Assembly: GCF_003946655.1 (NCBI RefSeq)
Contig: NZ_RHOV01000015.1
Coordinates: 1 to 62,822, forward strand
Length of the DNA: 62,822 bases
Source: Lapidilactobacillus achengensis
GTDB taxonomy: Bacteria > Bacillota > Bacilli > Lactobacillales > Lactobacillaceae
Reading direction: 5' to 3'
Position 1 is the first letter of the stretch; each line of letters begins with the position of its first letter. Below, piece by piece: positions 50,461-60,189 of the stretch. The notes below the pieces were generated by a model that saw nothing but the letters and a program-made list of their open reading frames with translations, did no database searches and had not been told where the DNA came from. Position numbers and translations under genes: made by a program.

Positions 50461-51262
50461 TTGATTGCGGGTGTGGTAGGGTGTTGCGCGTGAGCGCAAC
50501 CGGCTGGGACTGCTGTTGCGGACTGGAACGTGGTGGGCGCTGTTTTGAGCCAATCCGCAAAAAGCGCGGTTTGTCTCAAAATCAGGCCTTGTCCTAAGCG
50601 GCAAAGCCGCCAAGGACAATTTCACCACTGAGCCGCGCAGTCCCAGCCGGTTGCTGAACAGAATTGAGCCTATCTGCAATCGAGGCGAAGGATTTGACGA
50701 AGTGCTTTTGCGAGCTAGAGGTCAAAACAATCGCCCTCTTTTGAGGTGGTACGGCAATACCAACAGATTTGGATTAAGAAGTCGGGATATTTTGCGTCGG
50801 CTGAACAATCTCTACTTGCTTCCTTGACCAATCCTTGTGTGGAAATCGACCGATCCAGCTGATTCCTCCAGAACTTGCCTTAGTTCATCTGGCAGACTTC
50901 ACTGGTGTCACCAATTTAAATCTTGTAACTACTAACCACGGCCGTCAACCGCGTGGCTCTCCATCAATTAGCCATAGTTCGCCAGTTGGCGTGAATGCTT
51001 CAATGAATAAGATAACGTTGAGCGGAGCGTGGCGTTGGTGTTCTGTTTACTAGTTGGCGGAAGGTCGGGCTGGGGGTGAGTCAGCCGCGATATTATTGTT
51101 GGCGATTTATCGCCTACAATAAGGCCGAGCTTGAAGATTTTTGGTGCACTTCCGAAAAGCTTCAAGTCGTGCCCGCAGCGTTCCACCACCCCCAGCCCGA
51201 CCTGGAGCCCCACCACATCTGCCATCCACCAACGCCACGCGCAGCGCAAGCTGCGGGCATCG
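50461..51262 (+). repeat. Structured repeat island 9 (L-M-T unit)
   Basis: L closing stem 50496-50513 with 50637-50654 (18 bp). M to about 51020, slightly damaged near 51000-51015. In place of R stands a complete T domain: outer stem 51027-51040 with 51227-51240 (14 bp perfect), then 51063-51078 with 51187-51202 (16 bp perfect), enclosing TTATTGT/ACAATAA and CTTGAAG/CTTCAAG hairpins. The GCAGC-GCAA-GCTGC hairpin that normally follows R is kept (51241-51254). Confidence 0.92.
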
Positions 51263-51378
51263 TACTATCAGGAAAGTGCGCGTTTCCAGAAAATTTCGCA
51301 GGAATGACCTTTGTTTCCGTGCAGGGACCGAGAGAATAAGTTATAATTTTAGATAGATGCTTTTGGGAGGTATTGAAA

Positions 51379-52002
51379 ATGAATTCAGGTTGGAATTTGA
51401 TCGGTATTGGTGCATGGTTGCTATTATTGGTCTATCTCATCGTAATAATTCAAAACATCCGCCATCGCCACATTCGCATGATCGTGATGAACCGGAAGAC
51501 ATTCAGTTGGCCCGTTTTCGGCAAAGACATGTTGCTGGTCGTCGTGTTTGCGGCGGGCTTTGTTTTCATGGCGTACCAAACCTTGTTCACTCGGGTCGAT
51601 GTCAGCGAACAGGACCGCGTGGCTGTCAGCTACACGACCGAGCCGTTGGTGCTGCAAACCAGTGGCGGGACCGGCTATATGGTCACCGTTGCTCGCGGCT
51701 CGGGACGAGAAGCGATCCAAACGTACACCTATTGGACTGAGGGTCATCGCAATCAGGTCAAGAGTATTCACGCGAGTATCGCGACTGGGAGCAAGCCGGT
51801 TTCGATTGGCGCGCGGGTTTACCATTTCCCGAACAAGATGATCAAGAAGGCGGATAAACGCTACAATCAAGCGTTTGTGGCCCGGGTCGAGGCGACTTAT
51901 AAGCCGGGTTTCTGGAATGGATTGGGCATGAAGGTCGGTCATAACGCGTTGGAATACACGATGATCCGAGTGCCGTCAAGCACCTTTGTAAGTGAAGATT
52001 GA
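51379..52002 (+). CDS. Hypothetical membrane protein, lactobacillus type
   Basis: 207 aa from the ATG at 51379, eight bases after GGGAGG. Two membrane segments (IGAWLLLLVYLIVIIQNI and MLLVVVFAAGFVFMAY) with a short basic loop between them, then an outside domain of about 130 residues without a known motif. It resembles small two-helix proteins annotated only in lactobacilli (possibly the LVIS_2131 family; from memory, not checked). Function unknown. Confidence 0.75.
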   Translation: MNSGWNLIGIGAWLLLLVYLIVIIQNIRHRHIRMIVMNRKTFSWPVFGKDMLLVVVFAAGFVFMAYQTLFTRVDVSEQDRVAVSYTTEPLVLQTSGGTGYMVTVARGSGREAIQTYTYWTEGHRNQVKSIHASIATGSKPVSIGARVYHFPNKMIKKADKRYNQAFVARVEATYKPGFWNGLGMKVGHNALEYTMIRVPSSTFVSED

Positions 52003-52015
52003 TTAAAAAAACACA

Positions 52016-52051
52016 GCCAATTGGACCGGGCAAAATCCAATTGGCTGTTCT
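52016..52051. terminator. Hairpin after the 51.4-kb gene
   Basis: ACAGCCAATTGGA and TCCAATTGGCTGT pair perfectly. T-rich only on the minus side, so it may end transcription better leftwards than rightwards. Confidence 0.65.
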
Positions 52052-52090
52052 AGAATGACGGTTTAGGCGAGAAAGTTTTGGGGTAGTGGA

Positions 52091-53464
52091 TTGAAGAAAG
52101 ATAAATTAGGCACGCGCGAATTGATTTTTACGGGCTCTTTGTTATTTGGTCTCTTTTTTGGCTCGGGCAATTTGATTTTTCCTGTGTCGTTGGGGCAAAG
52201 CGCGGGGCAACACTTCTGGCCCGCTTTATTGGGCATGCTGGTCAGCGCGGTGGGGTTGCCCCTGCTGGGCGTTTGCGCGATCGGCTTGACCCAGAGCAAT
52301 GGGTTGTTGGCGATCGCCAGCAAAGTGGGGCGTCATTTTGGGCGGATCTTCACGGTGCTGTTGTATTTAATGATCGGTCCGTTATTTATTTTGCCGCGCC
52401 TGGCGGACACCGCCTTTGTGATCAGCTTCGGGCCTTATTTGACGGAGAGTTCGCAATGGTGGCCCTTGGTGTTGTTTTCGCTGATTTTCTTAGGGGTGGC
52501 TTATTGGTTGTCCCGCCGGCCGGCTAAGTTGCTGGATTATGTTGGCAAAATCTTGAATCCGCTGTTTCTGGTAATTCTGGCGACGTTGTTGGCCGTGACG
52601 TTTCTGAAGCCAATGGGGGCGGTGGATCAGCGGGCGCTGGTGGGCTATGGTGGCCATCCGTTCAGCACCGGCTTCGGTGTTGGCTATAACACGATGGATC
52701 TGTTGGCGGCGCTGGCCTTTGGAATCGTGATCGTGAATGCGGTGCGGCAGCGCGGTGTGACCACGCCGAAGATGGTCGCCAAAGAAACGATCCGCGCTGG
52801 AATCATCAGTACGGTTTTGATGAGTGTGATTTATGGCTGTTTGGCTTATTTAGGCGCGACCAGTGTGCAGCGCTATGGTGTTCAGACGAATGGGGCCGTT
52901 GTTTTGGCCACGGTGGCGGATCATTATTTCGGCAATCTCGGCCAAGTGGTCCTAGGCGCCCTAGTGATTCTGGCCTGTTTGAAAACAGCGGTGGGCCTGA
53001 TCACATCTTTCGGCGAGACCTTCGAGCAACTTTATCCCCGAGTGGCTTACCAAAAATGGATTTTGCTAGTGAGCGGCGTGGCGGTCGTGATCGCCAATGT
53101 CGGCTTGGACCAGCTGATCACCTATTCGGACACCTTCTTGACCTTCATGTATCCGCTGGCGATCGCCTTGGTGCTCAGCGCTTTGACCACCTTTTTCGTC
53201 AAGCCGCCTCATCGGTGGGCTTACCGGATGCCGATGATTCTAGTGGCGCTGCCTGCGCTTTTGGCCGCTTTGACCAGCCTGCCGGGGAAATTGATCGATC
53301 AATCGGCCTGGTTGAATCGCCTCGCTTGGTGGAACGCGGCCTTGCCCCTGTCTGATTATGGCTTGGGCTGGCTGATCCCGGCGATTCTCGGTTTATTATT
53401 TGGGTTACTTTTAGATAATTTCTGGGATCCGCGCGATCCATTGCGGTCCGATCGCTCGTTTTGA
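52091..53464 (+). CDS. brnQ: Branched-chain amino acid:cation symporter
   Basis: 457 aa, twelve or so membrane segments. N-terminal family signature LLFGLFFGSGNLIFP and the PLFILPRLADTAF segment. It imports leucine, isoleucine and valine with Na+ or H+. The start is a TTG at 52091 after a GGGGTAGTGGA leader; no in-frame ATG fits the conserved N-terminus. No T-box or leucine-responsive leader is visible in the 88 bp upstream. Confidence 0.93.
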   Translation: MKKDKLGTRELIFTGSLLFGLFFGSGNLIFPVSLGQSAGQHFWPALLGMLVSAVGLPLLGVCAIGLTQSNGLLAIASKVGRHFGRIFTVLLYLMIGPLFILPRLADTAFVISFGPYLTESSQWWPLVLFSLIFLGVAYWLSRRPAKLLDYVGKILNPLFLVILATLLAVTFLKPMGAVDQRALVGYGGHPFSTGFGVGYNTMDLLAALAFGIVIVNAVRQRGVTTPKMVAKETIRAGIISTVLMSVIYGCLAYLGATSVQRYGVQTNGAVVLATVADHYFGNLGQVVLGALVILACLKTAVGLITSFGETFEQLYPRVAYQKWILLVSGVAVVIANVGLDQLITYSDTFLTFMYPLAIALVLSALTTFFVKPPHRWAYRMPMILVALPALLAALTSLPGKLIDQSAWLNRLAWWNAALPLSDYGLGWLIPAILGLLFGLLLDNFWDPRDPLRSDRSF

Positions 53465-53599
53465 TTTTGAACGATCAAATCAGCGCCGTCTGATTTACTA
53501 GTCGCTGGCGGGGCAGTCTGGCAACATTGTAATGAATTCGAACAAAAAGGCTGGTATCTCTCGGGTTACGCCAGCAACTTTGCCACGCAAAAAAATGAT

Positions 53600-53950
53600 T
53601 TCTGACCGCTACCCAATCAATCACATTGATTCAGCAAGACTTGATCGAGCAGATCAGCCAAGCCTTTCCCGGTGTCACCAAGTTCAAATTGAAAACCACG
53701 AACCAAGGTCGTCAATTGCGTAGTACCTCATCAATTGGTCTTAGCCTGTCAGTTAGCGAGAGTGCTCAAACGCCTGTTATAACTTTGAGCGGCTGGAGCG
53801 GAGAGAATCGGGGTGAGATCGCCGTGAAATTGGTCTTAGTGGCTTTGCCACTTAGACCAAGGCTCAGCTTTGAGATTCGCGGTTTTTGCGAAGCTCAAAG
53901 TGATGCCCACAGCGAGCTCACCCCGATTCTCGCAGCGCAAGCCGCGGTCG
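53600..53950 (+). repeat. Structured repeat island 10 (M end plus R)
   Basis: Starts inside M; no L. The R closing stem is 53803-53817 with 53917-53931 and reads GAGAATCGGGGTGAG with CTCACCCCGATTCTC. At two positions both arms differ together from the usual GAAATTC/GAATTTC. The inner hairpin is TTGGTCT/AGACCAA with GTGGC/GCCAC. An S element starts 6 bp further on. Confidence 0.9.
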
Positions 53951-53955
53951 TGATA

Positions 53956-54075
53956 GAAACGTGATCGCCACCCCAGCGCTTTCCGCTTAGCCTAGCGATT
54001 GTTCCGGAAGCAAGATGCGCTTTCAAAACAATCGCTAGGCTAATGCTCAAGCGCAACCCGGGGTGGCTCACACTC
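53956..54075 (+). mobile_element. S element (MITE-like)
   Basis: Starts GAAACGTGATCGCCACCCC and ends GGGGTGGCTCACACTC. Stems GCCACCCC/GGGGTGGC and AGCCTAGCGATTGTT/AACAATCGCTAGGCT are intact. The outer arms differ from the copy at 43693 on both sides. No flanking direct repeat is seen. A second GAAACGTGTTC occurs at 54083, perhaps a remnant of another copy. Confidence 0.75.
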
Positions 54076-54385
54076 TGTTTTGAAACGTGTTCATAATTTC
54101 TTCAAATTTTCATCGCCGAAGTAGCACAATTTGAGCAAAAGCAATTCAAACATTCAGGTTATAGTTATCAACATAGAAAGCAAAGGAAAACGTCAAACAC
54201 TTGCCCGGTGCGCGAACAGCCCTTGTAATCTATCAACTCCAAGACAAATCTTAAACTTAAATCCGATCATTGATTGCCCGTCAATGATCAGTGGTGCTCA
54301 GTGGTTGCCCGCCACGACGCGCCCGTTGGCACACTTGCCCGGTGTTGCTAACAAACCAAATTTTTCTTCATTTTTACTCCTCCCC

Positions 54386-54432
54386 TTAAAAAAAGTGATC
54401 GCCATCCTGCCCGGATGTGCGATCACTTTTTG
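54386..54432 (-). terminator. Terminator of asnB
   Basis: AAAAAGTGATCGC and GCGATCACTTTTT arms; T-runs on both strands. 48 bp from the asnB stop. Confidence 0.92.
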
Positions 54433-54479
54433 TTTGCCGCTTTTGGTTAGCGGCTGTTTGTTGGGACGTGGTGTGCAGC

Positions 54480-56441
54480 TCAGTTGGTCAGCTTGCCACT
54501 GTCCATCAAGGCCTGGACTTCTGGCTGGACGTGGGCGTATTTCGCCATGGTGTTGTCGAAATCGCGGAAGTACAGTTGGTACCAAACGAGGAAGGTGTAG
54601 ATCGTCCAAACTTGGCGGCGCGCGTCGATGCGGCCGGTGTAGTTATCGACTAGGAGGGTGATGATCTGGTCCCGGTCGAAGAACTCGCGGACCCAATCTT
54701 CGTTAAATAACGCCTTGACTTGCTGGAAATATTTCTCTTCGCGGAGCCACGTCTTGATCGGTACTGGGAAGCCAAGTTTGGGGCGGGTGGCCCAGTCCTC
54801 GGGCAAGTGACGCGCCGCCGCTTGCCGGAAGATGTCTTTGGTATCATTCTTAGTCAAGAGGAGGTCGGAAGGAATTGAATTGGCCAATTCGGCAACCTTC
54901 TTATCCAAGAAGGGCACGCGTAGCTCCAGCGAGTGCGCCATGGAAATCTTATCGGCTTTTTGTAAAATGTCGTTCAATATAAAATGATGCAAGTCGATGT
55001 ACTGCATTTGCTTGACAGCCTCGGCGTTAGCGACTTTGCGGAAGTCTTCGCGATAGTTGTCATGGATATCGGCGTCGTTGCGATAAGGGGCACACAAGAC
55101 CTGATTGGCCTGTTTGCTGGTGAAAATCGTGGGTTGGTCGGGATCATAAATCACCGATTCCCCGACATAATAAGCGGAGGGCTCGGCGGTATGGGTGTAC
55201 AAGTGCGTTTTACCAGGGAAATTAGGCATTCGCTTGATGCCATGGGCCAGCCGGGTCCGCGCCCCCAGCGGCAATTTACTCAAGCCATTGGCGAAAACTT
55301 TGATCAGTTGGTGATGGGAGTGCATGCCGTAATTGACATAACCGGCAAAAAGTTCGTCCGCGCCTTCGCCAGAAAGAGCGACGGTGACCTTCTTCCGGGC
55401 GAGGCGGCAAAGATACCACAGTGGGATCAGTGAGGGATTGCCATCAGGTTCATCCATGTGGTACTGCATTTCCGCAAAGTCATGGAAGGCTTCGTCGGCA
55501 TTGACCGTTGTTTCGTTGAAATGGAGCCCCTCGGCGTCAGATAGGGCTTTGGCCGCACTAGCTTCGTTGTAAGGGCCATTGTCGAAATTAACGCTGAAGA
55601 CCTCTTTAGGCCGTAAGAGCGTGGTAATATAACTGGAATCGACGCCTTCAGACAGGAAACTACCAACGGGTACATCAGCGATATTGTGCATTTTGACGGA
55701 TTCCGCCACGGTTTCATCGATCGCTTTGACCGTTTCTTCTGGCGTGCGGTTATAGTCGATGTCGTATTTCGCATCCCAATATTCGTGCAACTTGGTGTGC
55801 TGGTCATGTCGCTCGAACCAATGTCCGGCCGGGAAGCGATAGACATTTTTGAAGAAAGTTTCCGGGAGATCATTGTATTGGTTCATTAAATAGGATTTCA
55901 GCGCGTCCTTGTTCAGTTCTTTTTTGAAATTTGGGTGCTTCAAAAAGGCCTTGATCTCAGAACCGATGATGAAGGTCGTGCCATTATCGTAATAATACAA
56001 AGGTTTGATTCCGAAGAAATCGCGGGCGCCATAAAGGGTCTGCTTGTTGTCGTCCCAAATCAAATAGGCAAACATGCCCCGGACCCGCTTCAACGTCCCG
56101 GCCATGCCCCATTCCTCATAACCGTGGAGCAAGACCTCGGTGTCCGCCTTGGTTTTGAACACGTGGCCCGCCGCCAGTAGTTCCGTCCGTAAATGTTGGT
56201 AATTATAGATCTCACCGTTAAAAGTGATCATGATCGTGCCATCTTCATTGGAAATTGGCTGCCCACCGCCTTGAAGATCAATGATACTTAGCCGACAAAA
56301 GCCTAGCGCCACCTGGTCATTGAGATAGTGCCCGCCGCCTTTGATATTTGGCCCACGATGGCGAATCATTTCCATCATATCTTCGATCACCGTCTGCTTG
56401 TCAGTGATCGTTGTGTCGTCAAATGCTATAATTCCACACAT
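54480..56441 (-). CDS. asnB: Asparagine synthetase (glutamine-hydrolysing), AsnB
   Basis: 653 aa. Cys2 (MCGIIAF) is the glutaminase nucleophile; RHRGP and FNGEIYNY complete that domain. The ATP pyrophosphatase loop is at 264-270 and reads SEGVDSS instead of the usual SGGxDS; the second position varies in this family. SGEGADELFAGY follows. It makes asparagine from aspartate, ATP and glutamine; related enzymes in Firmicutes amidate cell-wall diaminopimelate, which cannot be excluded. No T-box is visible upstream. Confidence 0.93.
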   Translation of the reverse strand: MCGIIAFDDTTITDKQTVIEDMMEMIRHRGPNIKGGGHYLNDQVALGFCRLSIIDLQGGGQPISNEDGTIMITFNGEIYNYQHLRTELLAAGHVFKTKADTEVLLHGYEEWGMAGTLKRVRGMFAYLIWDDNKQTLYGARDFFGIKPLYYYDNGTTFIIGSEIKAFLKHPNFKKELNKDALKSYLMNQYNDLPETFFKNVYRFPAGHWFERHDQHTKLHEYWDAKYDIDYNRTPEETVKAIDETVAESVKMHNIADVPVGSFLSEGVDSSYITTLLRPKEVFSVNFDNGPYNEASAAKALSDAEGLHFNETTVNADEAFHDFAEMQYHMDEPDGNPSLIPLWYLCRLARKKVTVALSGEGADELFAGYVNYGMHSHHQLIKVFANGLSKLPLGARTRLAHGIKRMPNFPGKTHLYTHTAEPSAYYVGESVIYDPDQPTIFTSKQANQVLCAPYRNDADIHDNYREDFRKVANAEAVKQMQYIDLHHFILNDILQKADKISMAHSLELRVPFLDKKVAELANSIPSDLLLTKNDTKDIFRQAAARHLPEDWATRPKLGFPVPIKTWLREEKYFQQVKALFNEDWVREFFDRDQIITLLVDNYTGRIDARRQVWTIYTFLVWYQLYFRDFDNTMAKYAHVQPEVQALMDSGKLTN

Positions 56442-57110
56442 GTTATCTCCTTAATGTCTGCTTAATGCACAATCCTGCGTGCCCTGCCCAGTTGACTTAT
56501 TTATTTTCTGAAAAACAGTTTGAGATTCTGCTCGCCTTTCATTTTAACAGCAGTTTGGCGGAAAGTTAATCAGTAATGCTCGTAAGATTTATTTAAGCTT
56601 TCACTGGATCGCAAGAGAAAAAAGTTTTTGCAACGGCGGGGTCGGCTCGCCGCACTTAACCGAAGTTCAGTTAAACAGCCATACTTCTAAGTACGCCAAC
56701 GCGTTCCGTTTTCCCTAAAATAAATGAAATCAAGTAATCGTTTTTCCCGAACCTAAGTGGCAGGTTCATTTCTCCCAAGTGAAAACATGTCATCTTGATG
56801 GCAAGCTAAATTTCCGCGTTCCTGCTCCTTCGCCGCCGCTAAACCCAAAAAATCGGGCGCGCGACAAAGTGATTAAGAGCTACTCCCAACTATCAAGCAT
56901 GGCACTTATGATTATAAAACACAAGCGAAATTTGAGAAAAAATCGTCGGCCGCGCCAGAATCGACCATAACGAGCGGCGTGAGCGGTGGCGGGGAAATTT
57001 GCCCAAAGATTTCCACGATTGACGCTCAAAACCGGGGCAAAATTCGGTATAATGAACCTAATCACCATTTGCTTAGTTTTGCGGCGGCGTTTCCCCAAAA
57101 TCCAACCACG
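56442..57110. other. Long gap upstream of asnB without recognised feature
   Basis: About 670 bp. It has short AT-rich stretches and small open frames without ribosome-binding sites. No structured-repeat domain, T-box or other RNA motif was recognised. The asnB promoter must lie in its left part but has no strong match. Confidence 0.4.
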
Positions 57111-57147
57111 AAAAAAAGACCGACCCCACGGAAGCAGGGGCAGTCTT
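57111..57147 (-). terminator. Terminator of the DUF2187-like gene
   Basis: Minus strand: AAGACTGCCCC pairs with GGGGTCGGTCTT (small bulge), then seven T. About 100 bp from the stop codon. Confidence 0.75.
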
Positions 57148-57245
57148 GCTTGGTTGACGTTGTGACCTAACACGTTAGGCACGCGCAGCAAAGCGTCCAG
57201 ACCTTCAGTGACTTGATGGTCAGGGTCGGGACGCGGGCACGGACA

Positions 57246-57455
57246 CTAGGCGATCGCGGATAATTGCTTGCAGTTAACGACAATGCGATTGTTCAACTCA
57301 TAAACATTCTCGTTATCCCGCGCGTCGTGTTCAATAATATGAAGCAGCACCGCGTGTTCGTAGATTTTCTCAACTTCACCGGTGAAGTGATAGTCCATGT
57401 CTTCCTTGACTTGGCATTTGAACTGATCGCCAATTTTGATCGCTGTGATTTCCAT
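57246..57455 (-). CDS. Small DUF2187 (YkvS)-like protein
   Basis: 69 aa. The pattern IGDQFKC, TGEVEKIYEHAVLLHI and ENVYELNNRIVVNCK matches my memory of the YkvS/DUF2187 family of short beta-rich proteins. Cytosolic, function unknown. It has its own terminator and is divergent from the next gene. Confidence 0.7.
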   Translation of the reverse strand: MEITAIKIGDQFKCQVKEDMDYHFTGEVEKIYEHAVLLHIIEHDARDNENVYELNNRIVVNCKQLSAIA

Positions 57456-57659
57456 GACGCGGCCTCATTTCGTTTTATTTTTTTGGCAAAGGTTTGTTGG
57501 TTGGCCTGGGTTGCCCGGGGACGCTGACCAGGTTCCCGGGGTACCGCTAGACTGGAGCCGGTGGCGCACTGCAAATGAAGCAAGCACCGGCCGCGTTGGG
57601 TCAAAGCGCAACGCTGGTTGACCACCAAACCAAAACTCAAAAGGAGTATCGATGTTGCA

Positions 57660-58223
57660 ATGAACACAAACAAATTATTGATCATCACCGGCGCCTCTGG
57701 TACGGGCAAAACCACCGTCAGCGATTACCTACGCGACACGTATGGCATCGCTCGGGTCATCACCCACACCACGCGGCCACCACGTGCCAATGAGCTGAAC
57801 GGCCGGGATTACTATTTTGAGACTGAGGCCAGCTTTGTCCAGAACCACTACATTGAGTCGGTCAGCTACGCGGGCTATCATTATGGTTCTTCCCGGGAGG
57901 CTTTGCAGCGGGCGTGGCAGCGGCGACGGTTGGTCAGTCTGATTTTGGACACCAAGGGGGCAGAGTCTTACGCCCAAGTGATGCCGCAACAGCTGATCGT
58001 GCTTTATTTGGCGATCTCGGATCCGGAAATCCTGAAGGAACGCTTGGAAAGGCGCGGCGACGCGCCGGCAACGATCAAGCAACGATTGGCCAGCGCCGAA
58101 TCGCAGCGGGATCTGCAGGTACCAGCGGCGTTGCAGCCCCTGGCGCATGTGATCGTCAATGATCATTGGACCAGCACGAAGGCCGCCGTCGATCAGCTGC
58201 TCAAAAACGAATTGTGTCAGTGA
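57660..58223 (+). CDS. Guanylate-kinase-like P-loop protein
   Basis: 187 aa from the ATG at 57660. AGGAG lies 13 bases upstream, rather far, but no closer in-frame start exists. Walker A GASGTGKTT (11-19), the guanylate-kinase GMP-binding pattern HTTRPPRANELNGRDYYF and LILDTKGAESY are present. A housekeeping gmk is normally linked to rpoZ and priA, so this is probably a second, divergent copy found in lactobacilli. It may phosphorylate GMP or another small substrate. Confidence 0.8.
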   Translation: MNTNKLLIITGASGTGKTTVSDYLRDTYGIARVITHTTRPPRANELNGRDYYFETEASFVQNHYIESVSYAGYHYGSSREALQRAWQRRRLVSLILDTKGAESYAQVMPQQLIVLYLAISDPEILKERLERRGDAPATIKQRLASAESQRDLQVPAALQPLAHVIVNDHWTSTKAAVDQLLKNELCQ

Positions 58224-58279
58224 GCACCAATATCCAGTGATCAGGATATTAGCCCTGAGTATAGCATAATTGTGCAGCG

Positions 58280-58306
58280 AGGCGCAAAACTATTTGCGCC
58301 TTTTTT
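58280..58306 (+). terminator. Terminator of the guanylate-kinase-like gene
   Basis: AGGCGCAAA/TTTGCGCCT stem, 4-nt loop, six T. Confidence 0.9.
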
Positions 58307-58446
58307 GGTGGCAATCATTGCGCAGATTGGCGCTGGCGGTCACCGATAACGCCCGTTCGCGCCTGGCCTGGACTTAGGCCGTTTACTGACGGCAATATCA
58401 TTGGTCGCAACAGCCCAGTTCGGGGCGAAAAACCAGCAAATTTAGC

Positions 58447-58487
58447 CAAAAAAATCCCGTTCAGCTAAAAACTGAGCGGGATTTTTC
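58447..58487 (-). terminator. Terminator of pdp
   Basis: Minus strand: AAAAATCCCGCTCAG and CTGAACGGGATTTTTTT arms. The 130 bp between it and the pdp stop contain two short direct repeats (GGCAGGCGCTAA). Confidence 0.88.
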
Positions 58488-58618
58488 GATTCAACAAATA
58501 TTATCAGCGTTCCTTATTAATTAGCGGCAGGCGCTAAATTAATTAACGGCAGGCGCTAATGGCCCCTTAACAGTCGGCCACCATTCGGCCACCAGTTACC
58601 GAATACCAGTCGCGCTGA

Positions 58619-59920
58619 CTATTTAACGATCTCGTGGATCAAAGCTGGGATCTCCGGCTTGTCCGCGCCGATCTCGATGCTGTTGAGCACTTGATCTTGG
58701 ACTTCTTGCGGTGCTGGCGCGTTCAAATACAGGGTGGCTAAAGCTTCGCCCACGACAACTTGGTCGCCGATCTTCTTATGCAAAACGATGCCGACTGCAG
58801 GATCGACTAAATCGGTCTTTTTGGCCCGGCCGCCGCCGATCTTCATTGAAGCGATCCCTAAATCATTGGTTTGCATGCCAACCACGTAGCCAGCGCTTTT
58901 GGCGGTAATGTCCAACGTGGAGAGCGCTTGTGGTAATTTCTCTGGGTGGTCGACGATATCCGCGTCGCCGCCTTGGTCACGGATCAATTGACGGAAGGCT
59001 TCCAAAGCGCTGCCGTCCGCGATCCGCGCTTGCAGAATTTCCCGCGCCGCCGCCGTATCAGGGCTGATGCCAGCCAGAACCAACATTTCTGCGCCTAAAA
59101 CCAGCGTCAATTCGGTGACGTCTTCAGGACCTTCGCCGCGGAGCACATCGATGGATTCCTTGATTTCCAAGGCATTACCAATGGTGTAGCCCAGTGGTTG
59201 GTTCATGTCGGTCAAATAAGCGACACATGGCACCCCATTTTGTTTGCCGATTGCCACCAAGGTTTCGGCCAATTTCTTCGCTTGCGCTTCGGTCTTCATG
59301 AAGGCGCCATTGCCGGATTTCACGTCGAGCACCAGCGCGTTGGTGCCAGAAGCCAATTTCTTACTCATGATCGAGCTGGCGATCAACGGAATCGATTCAA
59401 CCGTGCTGGTCACATCACGCAACGCATAAATCTTGCGATCGGCCGGCGCCACGTCAGTACTCGCGCTGACAATAGCGGTGCCATGATCTTGCACCTGCTT
59501 GATGAACTGCTCAACTGTTTCGTCCACGTTGAAGTTCGGGATCGCCTCCAACTTGTCCAAAGTTCCGCCAGTGTGACCCAAACCACGACCAGAAATCATC
59601 GGGTTCTTCGCGCCGGCCGCCGCAACTAACGGCGCCAGAGGAATGCTGATCTTGTCGCCAACGCCACCAGTGGAATGCTTATCGACCTTGATCCCGTCGA
59701 TCATGCTTAAGTCCAGCACTTCGCCGGAATCCAGCATCGTCTTGGCCAAAGTCGCGATCTCGTCGTCGGCCATCCCTTTCAAATAGATCGCCATCAACAG
59801 GGCGCTCATTTGATAATCGGGGATCGACCCGTCCGTGTAACCGGTAATAATGAATTGAATTTCTGGTGTGGATAACTTTCCGCCATCACGTTTCTTGGCG
59901 ATCAAATCTACCATTCGCAT
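58619..59920 (-). CDS. pdp: Pyrimidine-nucleoside phosphorylase
   Basis: 433 aa. Family signature SGRGLGHTGGTLDKLE, the phosphate-binding KHSTGGVGDK and the C-terminal barrel-sandwich domain (LHKKIGDQVVVGEALATLY) are all intact. It phosphorolyses uridine, thymidine and deoxyuridine in the cytosol. Works alongside deoD and add in nucleoside salvage. ATG at 59920 with GAGGAGG upstream. Monocistronic. Confidence 0.96.
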   Translation of the reverse strand: MRMVDLIAKKRDGGKLSTPEIQFIITGYTDGSIPDYQMSALLMAIYLKGMADDEIATLAKTMLDSGEVLDLSMIDGIKVDKHSTGGVGDKISIPLAPLVAAAGAKNPMISGRGLGHTGGTLDKLEAIPNFNVDETVEQFIKQVQDHGTAIVSASTDVAPADRKIYALRDVTSTVESIPLIASSIMSKKLASGTNALVLDVKSGNGAFMKTEAQAKKLAETLVAIGKQNGVPCVAYLTDMNQPLGYTIGNALEIKESIDVLRGEGPEDVTELTLVLGAEMLVLAGISPDTAAAREILQARIADGSALEAFRQLIRDQGGDADIVDHPEKLPQALSTLDITAKSAGYVVGMQTNDLGIASMKIGGGRAKKTDLVDPAVGIVLHKKIGDQVVVGEALATLYLNAPAPQEVQDQVLNSIEIGADKPEIPALIHEIVK

Positions 59921-60129
59921 AGAAAAAATACCTCCTCATGTCTAGTTGGATCATACCTGACCCCATTTTAACATAGCCAGTTTCTCACGGGAACCATTTC
60001 TCAAAATCCGAACGATCCCATGACAGCCGCGGTGAAAAGCCAGCTAAGATTGGGGTGAGCCTCTCCATTGTACCACCAAGATTAAGCGCTGTCATTGCCG
60101 TTGCAATAACTTTTTTTTGAAAATGACGT

Positions 60130-60158
60130 TGCAGTTTCTGATGAAAACGGTTATTGTT
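60130..60158 (+). promoter_or_regulatory. Promoter of add
   Basis: TTGCAG (60130-60135), 17-bp spacer, TATTGT (60153-60158), 31 bp before the ATG. Confidence 0.55.
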
Positions 60159-60189
60159 GAAGCAACAATTGGAAAAATGAGGTGGTTAG

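Noticed and set aside
54131-54661. Plus-strand open frame of 176 codons
   Set aside because: It overlaps the asnB terminator and the asnB 3' end in antisense and has no ribosome-binding site.
56442-57110. T-box leader for asnB, or small genes in this gap
   Set aside because: No T-box sequence (AGGGTGGNACCGCG-like) or specifier stem was found. The small frames lack ribosome-binding sites and family resemblance.
58521-58562. Short direct repeats (GGCAGGCGCTAA) as an attachment site or origin
   Set aside because: Only two short copies, no integrase gene, no DnaA-box cluster.
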